A DNA stretch of 64,000 bases, from contig CM034234.1 in assembly GCA_019916065.1 (NCBI GenBank), positions 10,197,844 through 10,261,843 on the forward strand. The letters run 5' to 3'. Both the position numbers and the translations under genes were made by a program. The stretch is from Vitellaria paradoxa (Eukaryota > Streptophyta > Magnoliopsida > Ericales > Sapotaceae). The notes under the pieces are model-generated. The model made no database searches, was not told the DNA's origin, and was given only the letters and a program-made list of their open reading frames with translations. The number at the start of each line of letters is the position of its first letter. Positions within the stretch are counted from its first letter, which is position 1. This document shows positions 56,813 to 64,000 of the stretch, in pieces.

Positions 56813-56830
56813 GCCAAGCTAAATATAATA

Positions 56831-56938
56831 AAGGGTGAGTTTAGAGTAATAAAAAGTAGGTTCATAATTCATATAGTGGAATAAAAAGTAAATAATTTTT
56901 AAAAATTTTTAGAAGTTTATAGCAAAACAAACAGAGCC
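56831..56938. mobile_element. Short MITE, family A copy 3
   Basis: Starts AAGGGTGAGTTTAGAGTAAT and ends GCAAAACAAACAGAGCC, with the family A interior GTAGGTTCATAATTCATAT and AAATAATTTTTAAAAATTTT. Confidence 0.5.
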
Positions 56939-56953
56939 AAAATAATATATTAT

Positions 56954-57428
56954 GGCACCATTTGGTGTGCCAAAAAAATAAAATAAAACGCCAACAATAT
57001 CTAAATATTATTAAAATTCTTTATTACACTTTTGCACATTCCTATCTTTACTAATTTTAAAAAGTAAAATATCTCGCTTAAAAAAAATCGAATCTTGGGA
57101 GGAGGTTAATTGAGTAAGAAAATTTTTTTGGTAATTATATTCTCCGACTCCAAAACTTTTGAACGAGTATCATTATGGGGTGTATTCACACAAACTGTTA
57201 GAACGGATTGACCAAAATTGGTCCCACGGATTGGCCAAAGGTTGCGGTGCAAAACACAAATTTTGAATTTTTTGAATCCGTTCTAACGGATTTGGGAGAA
57301 CCGTTCTAATGGTTTAACACTATCCATATCTAAAAAATACGATTTGAAAAAAATACCAAACACTAAAATTTATTCAAAATCACATTTTATCTTATTTTTT
57401 CTTATTTTTTATTACTATAAACGGTGCT
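56954..57428. mobile_element. MITE family C copy 3
   Basis: The left end GGCACCATTTGGTGTGCC pairs with the right end, reverse complement AGCACCGTTTATAGTAATAA. The conserved left half is present (CCGACTCCAAAACTTTTGAA). Only about one and a half hairpin units remain (57200-57320), with TCCGTTCTAACGGATTTGGG and ACCGTTCTAATGG. Confidence 0.7.
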
Positions 57429-60242
57429 TATGTTTTTATTAGTTTGCTTTTACTAGCGAAGGGAATCAACAATCCTCTGCAATAGCACTTCGAAAGTCCC
57501 AAGTGACATGTAAATCTTATAGTCATACAATTCTGATGTGACCCAAATTGTTTGAGAAGAAATAAATTTAATTTCTATTCATGGAAGTAATAAAATTAAA
57601 AAAAAAATTTCTTATTCATGATCAAACAAAGATAAGAGTTTGTCCAAAATAAATTTGCCTGTTTTCCAGCAAGTCCAACTTTAATAGAAAGATGACCTAC
57701 ATTTCTGGAAGAGTACAATTTCTTGAGATTTTTCAATTAATACACAAAGAAAATTTAACACGTATCCGTGTTGAATTTGTGGATTGGATGAAAATAACCA
57801 TCAAACCAACTTTTAGCAATACATTGAAGAAAATGGTTGGGTATAACCGTGGTTATATTAAGTAATTGAAATAGCCAAATGGGGTCGCGTCAACTTTTTA
57901 GGGCTCCCACAGGTGGAAAATTTTAAAAAAAATAAAATAAAATAAAGTAAGTGAAAAAGTGGTTGGAAGCCTTTGTTGGAACTTGAATGTTGTGGCATTA
58001 GTAAATACACATATAATTCATATCTAAGCCATTGATAAAGTAGGTATTAATTTGTAGACAGGGGTATTTAGTAAATTAAAAAAAGTAATTTTTTTATAAT
58101 TTTTGTCTTTATATTGTTACCTGTTATTTTTTAATAAAAAATGTGTATTTGATAAAAATTTGTAAAAATTAAAAAAATTGATACAAATTGAAAACAATTA
58201 AAAATAATTGAACAAAATTAAAAAATTAATAAATTTATTAAAAAAATTAAAGCTCCAAACATAGCCATAATCTCCACTTAATTATGGGATTTAATTTGCC
58301 CTACAAATATATTGTGCAATTGCAACTAATTTGCTATAATGATATTCAGGGGGTATCTGGATTCCTAAATGAACACACAAAAAATTTTAATTTATATCAA
58401 TTTTCTCTAAGTAAATTTTGTCACGTATTGTTACACTTCAAATTCAAGATGAGATCAGCCGCAAACCACGATATCCTGACCCATAACACACGTAAGTGTT
58501 CATAAACTCAAACTACTAATATTTATAGTAGTAATAAAATAAAATCCTAAATAATTGTGTCAAATATAATTCTCCAAGTAAAATTAATGAACTAATCCTT
58601 AACAATAATAGTCCCAAAATTTATACAACTCAATAATACCTAAATTTTTATTAAACTCAAGGTAAACAATTAAATATTCCTATTAGAGATCGCAGACTCG
58701 TGATATTACGGTCCTAAGCTAATCCAAAATTCTTGTCTATGATCCTTTCATTTCACTTGAAAAATTTTTAAAAATAAGGGATGAGCTAAAAGTCTAGTAA
58801 ATGGATTGTTAAACCAAAAATATTAATATTAATTTAAAAATAATAATTTTTCAATAAACAATTTAATCAAAAAAATTCCAAGTAAATAATTTCCATACAT
58901 AATATATAATAATTTAAAAACATGCACGTTCGAGTGTAATAACATTTATAAATTAACATATCAATCATAATAGTGACAATAAACATTCATATAAATATCA
59001 AATGTACTAATATAATTTCTCATGGGTTGTGCCTAATTAGATCCAATATCCTATTTAGAGTTACCCAGTCTAACTCCTAGATTATTCCTTAAGCTGATAC
59101 GATTGAGATAATCGTGGTTTTTGCTAACTTGTTCATACAATCATTGAGAACTAGGATTACCACAATTTTTCACGAGTTTATTCTCTAGTTACTTAAGTCA
59201 TACCACTTAAAGAGCCTATCCTTCGGAGTTTTATTTCAATTCCAATAGCCATAAAATAATTGTTCATCACAATCTCATAAATTCCAAAACTAAACACAAG
59301 AGTTCAAATAATTTTTACTATGCTCAATACCATAAAATATAGAATTTCTTATTCAAAATAAATAGATTGTTACAAATACTAATTCACAAAATCCAACCTT
59401 TAAAACATTTATGCATGAATCAGTTTACAAATTTTAATACTAATAAGATAAACTAATCACCTAAAGTCCAAAAACACAAATATACCAATACGCCAGAAAT
59501 TTTTTACCACTATCCCAAACACGAGAATATAAAAATTTATTATTTAAAGATCTTTCTTAAGCTTAAAATTAATAAAAATATTAACTATAATTCTATCAAT
59601 CAAATTAATTAATACTAATAATTAACCTATTAAACAATTCTCATGTAATAATCACCAAACCTTAGGAGTAATTATTAAACCATAATGGCCACAGGCTACA
59701 AGAGCAACACCAATTTTGTGTCCTCGATTTTTTTTTTTTAACCTAACAAGCCAATCTGCCATATTCATATATATAGTCACAGTGATGTTTCCTTCAAAAT
59801 TAATCAAAAATTAGTTTTTAATTTTTTACTAACATGCGAATCTGACTTATATATATACAATCTAGTATATATACATACTCACAGTAACTTTTTATTTCCA
59901 AAGTTAATCACAAATTATTCTTTTTCTTTGAAGAATCCACACAGAAATTGCATATGATATTGATGCCCATTTATACATACATACATTTACTCACAGCCTT
60001 TTAATTAATCACCTTAATTATTTAAATTGTTCACCATTGATCTCATCATCCCTTAAAATTCAATAAAAATAATTAATGCCAACCTAGTCGTGTAGTCCTT
60101 CACTGCTGCAACCAGGGGCAGATCTAGGATTTTTCTCATGGGGGGCACAATGTATAAAAATTACACAAAAACATACTTTGTATTAAAACTCAAAAGTAAG
60201 TAATACAAAAGCTAAACATTGTTCTCCATATTAAAATTTAAC

Positions 60243-62723
60243 TTACAATTGACCCCTACGATTTTTCATATTTTGAAAATAATTCATGATAGATTCATTT
60301 GACAAGCTGCTAAATATATATTTTTCAATATACACAACCAAACAATCATTCATCAACTCATTACCCATTCGGTTGCGAAGTCGATTCTTCACTATATTCA
60401 TACCAGAGAATGCCCTCTCTACTGTAGCAGTTGCAATGGGCAAAATCAAGATCAAAGTTAGGAGCTTGTAAACTAATGGGTATGCCACATCTCTTCTATT
60501 TTCAACCATCTTTTGAGTAATGTCACCAAACCCATTTAAACCTGAAAACTCAACATTCAAGTGCATATCCATAATGAAATTTTCAAGTTGATCCGAAAGT
60601 GCTAAAAGCTCAATGTCTGAAAAGTCTTTTGGGTAAAATTGAGCTAATTGAATCACCTTTTGCTTGTCAAAAGCAGCAAATGAATTGGATGGATTTAGGC
60701 ATGAAACATAAAGCAACAACTTGGTATTTACCTCATTAAATCTGTTATTTAGCTCTTGCAGTTGCATATCTATGACAGTATTGAATAATTTAACACGGTA
60801 GTGATGTGAGTTTGTCATTTCTTCAGCTCTACGGCGTGATCTTCCTTGAACTACATACAAATCATCCATGCTAGGAATACTAATATGATGTTTCACATAA
60901 AAAGCAGAAACTTCTTCCACCAAAGAATTCCACCAATTATCCCTCATCGCTTGAAGTCTTTTCTTAGAAATGTCAACTAAGACAATTGCATTCCCAATAT
61001 CTTGCTCTTTCCGTTGCAGTGCTTGAGACAAATCATTTGTTATTCCCAATATTGATTTCATCAAATGCAAAGTAATCACAAACTCAAAAGATTGCATCGC
61101 TTTCAATAAACGCAATCCTTCAGCCTTTTGATCTTAATTTGTTCCCTCCTCTACAACCACATCAAGCACATCAATTACTGAGGCAAACATGTTAATCAAG
61201 CTCATAAGAGTCCCATAATGCGATCCCCAACGTGTATCACTTGACCGAATTATAGCACTTTATTGATTCAAGCCTCGCCCACTTGTGATTTCTTCATTTT
61301 TCAAGCCTTCAATAATTCGAGCAACTTGTGCCTCTCGCAAAGTATCCCGTCGCTTGCACGAGAATCCAACCACATTAACAATATTAGAAATCAAGAGGAA
61401 GAGCGTCGCAATAAGGACATGGTTCTTCGCCACTACAACAAGAGCTAGTTGAAGCTGGTGAACAAAACAATACACATAATATGCACACTCATTCTCTTTC
61501 AAGATAAGAGTCTTCAATCCATTAAATTCACCTCGCATATTACTTGCTCCATCATAACCTTGCCCACGCAACATAGATATGCTTAATCCATGTGCAAAAA
61601 ATTACTCTTCAAGTGCATTTTTAAGGGACTAAGCAGTTGTGCTAGTGACATACTTTAAGCCCAGAAAATGTTCAATCACGCATCCTTTTTTGTTTACAAA
61701 TCTCAAAATAACGGCCATTTGCTCCTTCATTGACACGTCACGAGATTCATCAAGGAGAACAGAAAACAATCCATCACCAAGCTCTCTAATTATAACATTG
61801 GTTGTTTCAAATGCACAAGCTCTAACAATATCCTTCTCAATTTGAGGCGCTATTAACTTAAGATTCTCAGGAGCATTCTTAAGTGTAACATTTCTCACCT
61901 ACTCATTATGACCTGTAAGGAATTTTAAAAGCTCTAAAAAATTTCTCTGGTTGTTTGAACCATCATACTCATTGTGCCCACGAAATGGAAGTCCCTGTCT
62001 TAAAAGGAATCTAATGCGGTCAATTGATGCATTAAGTCGAATTCTATAATCAATTCTTGTTTCTTCTGTCATTTTACCAAAACTGGTTTCAATATGTTGT
62101 TTCTGATTCATCAAATCTTGGCATTTACTCCAAGCTTGTCTGTGAGTACTATTAACTCCTCCCTCGTGTTTGCGAAGCTTATCTTTCTTCTTCCAATCCC
62201 TAAAACCTTCACTAACAAATGCATCACCACCCCCTTGATCTCCACACTCATTCTTAAAAAGATAATAGTAAAGGCAAAATGCAGAATCCTTTGATATGCT
62301 ATACTCCAACCACTTAAATTCATCAAACCACGCAGGATTAAATCTTCTTAACTTTCCATTGAAATCTCTTTGTGGAAATTTATGTTTACGAGATTGGCAA
62401 GCACCATTAAGGTAGTATTTTCTATGAACCATTTCACGAATATTGGGATCATATTTGACAATCTTAGGCCGTACTCCTGGATCAGATGGAAGTTCAGGGA
62501 GGTCAAATTCTGCATGATCACTTCTTGAAGAATCTTTGATACTTGATGAGTGTGTAGAAACTCGATTTGATGGAAACTCTAGAACCTTGGATTCCACACG
62601 AGTTTCTTTTGAAGGTTCACTACTCAATGGTGGCTTTTCTAATGAGATTTTTGTTGAATGATCATTGGAATTCATCGAAGATGACTCTTCTTCATCACTT
62701 TTTCTTTTATAATAGCTCAACAT
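60243..62723 (-). pseudogene. hAT transposase (zf-TTF/DUF4371/hAT dimerisation), five nonsense codons
   Basis: One continuous reading frame from ATG at 62723 (MLSYYKRKSDEEESSS) to 60243 encodes, in order, a charged N-terminus, a TTF-type zinc-finger region (FNPAWFDEFKWLEYS, FCLYYYLFKN, CGDQGG), the DUF4371/RNase H-like core (LLDESRDVSMKEQMA, RGQGYDGASNMRGEFNGLK, RWGSHYGTL) and the hAT C-terminal dimerisation domain (LPIATATVERAFSGMN). Stops interrupt it at 61899-61901, 61629-61631, 61602-61604, 61260-61262 and 61134-61136. All parts stay in the same phase, so there are no net frameshifts. The start is supported by an AG acceptor directly before it (62726-62727), spliced to a non-coding exon upstream. 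It is the same kind of protein as those often named zinc finger MYM-type 1-like in plants. Not functional as it stands. Confidence 0.88.
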
Positions 62724-62727
62724 ATCT

Positions 62728-63750
62728 AAAGAAAAAAAATTAAAGTGGAGTATAAATAGCAAACATAATGTTTATACAGAAGAAAAATAACATTGAATTA
62801 AAAAAACAAACAAAATAAGTTATTTAATCACAAATCAAACATACACAATTTTCAACTATTCCAAAACACCATCATCATGAGAAGTTGAAAAACAAGCTAG
62901 ATTTTTGAGCATACACAACAATACTCAAATGCCAAAAATCATACATTCGCTTTAAAAAAAAACTCATAGTGTTGAATTATATACAAAAACCATTTATACT
63001 TGACACTTCACAGTTTAATTGGTTGCCTAATTAATTCTTTTAGCATAAAATAGTCATAGTTAGTCATGTCATTTTCAAATTAGCATTTTTCTTACCGAAA
63101 TTGATTTTTTAGATAACACTTTTTCAAGCAAACAAGAAAATAAATAAATAAATAATTTGCTTAATATAAGCCTGTTATTAAAAAAAAAAAAAAACTAAAC
63201 CAAAGTTTATTAAGTTAGTTAAAGACATTTTTTATATAAATAAATTATTCATATTTGACCATGTAGGATCAACCTAAATTTTGAGAAGTATATTAAAATT
63301 AAAATTAGATTAAAATAGAATCCATGATCTTTCAAATAGTAATTTTGGTAACAGTAATAGTTAGATTTGAATTTTGTTCTTGACTCGGTCACCAACCTAA
63401 TTAGCATCCTAAGAGCAATTAATTCAATATTGATCTAAAAGTCTTCCATTTTTCATTTTTGTATGTCAAATCTTTGAGTTATTTATTTGGTTTTATTTTT
63501 ATTTTTTTTGCATACATTAAATTCCTATTCCCTGCATTTTCAAGGAATTCCAGCTGAAGTGGATTAAGGAGAAAATTAGTCTCATAAGCATGTGCTATTT
63601 ACATGTAACATCAAGGATAATATTGCCTATGTGAAGGACGATGCAACTACAGAGGAGATTAAAGCAACAGAACAACTGTATTTTTAGCTGTAATCTAACC
63701 AAACAAAAATTTGACAAAGAGTGAATTGAAAAAAAAAATAAAATGCTTAC
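62728..63750 (-). other. 5'-UTR intron of the hAT transposase gene
   Basis: AT-rich, without coding potential, between the inferred donor and acceptor above. Confidence 0.45.
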
Positions 63751-63905
63751 TTGGTCTCAATGTTGCAGACTTGCTGTCGTTTCACGCTGGGTGTTGCCGG
63801 AATCAATTGGATTTACGGAGTCACGGTCACGGAAAGTCGAAGAGATGAGAGATGCTGCTCGCTGAAGCTGGACGAAGTCAAGGGAGGGCTGCAATTGCAG
63901 CAATT
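63751..63905 (-). other. Non-coding first exon of the hAT transposase gene
   Basis: On the minus strand a GC-richer stretch (GACTTTCCGTGACCGTGACT, GCAACACCCAGCGTG) ends in ACCAA/GTAAGC, a good splice donor at 63750. It would join the acceptor TTTCTTTAG/AT at 62726, giving a 1025-bp intron in the 5' UTR. No ATG in frame with the transposase is needed here. The exon's 5' limit is not fixed. Confidence 0.5.
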
Positions 63906-64000
63906 AGAATTGGGTATATTAGCCTATTAGGGCTTATGTTAGTTTTGTAATAACTTAAAGGGTCAGGGGTATTTTAGTAATTTTACCTGTAAAACTCAGG

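Larger units (their letters stand above)
51511..60112. other. Gene-poor AT-rich region with many MITEs
   Basis: About 8.6 kb without a recognisable gene. Listed elements: 51964-52468, the repeat cluster 53090-53880, family D at 54100-54380 and 56640-56812, the tandem MITE pair 55643-56160, family A at 56831-56938 and family C at 56954-57428. The stretch 58040-60112 is AT-rich; a right-end-like GCTCCAAACATAGCC near 58251-58265 hints at a MITE fragment. The part 58,400-59,700 is less AT-biased in places but no domain or repeat end could be named. Confidence 0.5.
60113..63905 (-). mobile_element. hAT transposon (zf-TTF type), inactive
   Basis: The 3' end of the element is at 60113, where CAGGGGCAGATCTAGGATTT matches the terminal repeat of plant hAT elements that encode TTF-type zinc-finger transposases. 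The octamer before it is GCTGCAAC. The opposite terminus was not found and may lie beyond the window, so 63905 is only the outer limit of what looks like element sequence. The coding part is listed as a pseudogene. Confidence 0.65.

Noticed and set aside
63880..63905. GCTGCAAT near 63889 as the second target duplication of the hAT element (GCTGCAAC at 60105)
   Set aside because: Seven of eight bases agree, but no terminal inverted repeat adjoins it, so it is probably coincidence.
1..64000. CRISPR arrays, bacterial operons, riboswitches
   Set aside because: The window is plant nuclear DNA; no such structures are present, and the regular repeats seen are tandem or transposon-internal.

Overview
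The window is nuclear DNA of a flowering plant. The genes have spliced exons, the intergenic DNA is very AT-rich, and the protein families are plant ones: an ATL-type RING-H2 ligase, a clade of glutaredoxin-like proteins carrying four CxxC pairs, an Expp1-like secreted protein, a small ML-domain lipid-binding protein and an NT-C2 protein. Long introns (one about 7.4 kb) and a high density of small inverted-repeat elements fit a medium or large genome, perhaps a woody species. The species cannot be read from the sequence.

Layout. 1-11223: AT-rich intergenic DNA with short inverted-repeat transposons and one GC-richer patch of ACGT cores (4839-5084). 11224-19513 (minus): three-exon Expp1-like gene whose first intron holds a SINE, a non-autonomous hAT element with its 8-bp target duplication, an LTR-like remnant and a second hAT-like element. 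19514-22690: MITE-rich spacer. 22928-23446 (plus): intronless ATL RING gene with an overlapping upstream ORF. 23447-30080: MITE-rich spacer with a nearly pure A/T block. 30153-36242 (plus): four-exon ML-domain gene with two MITE copies and a tandem duplication in intron 3. 36243-40899: spacer. 40900-41940 (plus): intronless glutaredoxin-like gene. 42989-45031: a 2.04-kb Mutator-like foldback element with arms of about 0.7 kb and a perfect 9-bp target duplication. 47172-51081 (minus): four-exon NT-C2 gene of 741 codons. 51500-60112: MITE-rich spacer with a tandem MITE pair. 60113 to near the window end (minus): an autonomous-type hAT element whose transposase frame carries five nonsense codons and no frameshift, with a spliced non-coding first exon.

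The five host genes look independent; nothing suggests an operon or pathway cluster. The most notable signals are the structure of the Mutator-like element (its tips are themselves ~100-bp hairpins), a MITE family with a variable number of internal hairpin repeats, the uORF overlapping the RING gene start, and a Cys/His/Asp arrangement in the C-terminal domain of the NT-C2 protein. I found no clear new multi-gene system. Exon borders were read by eye from splice motifs, phase and protein continuity, without transcript data.
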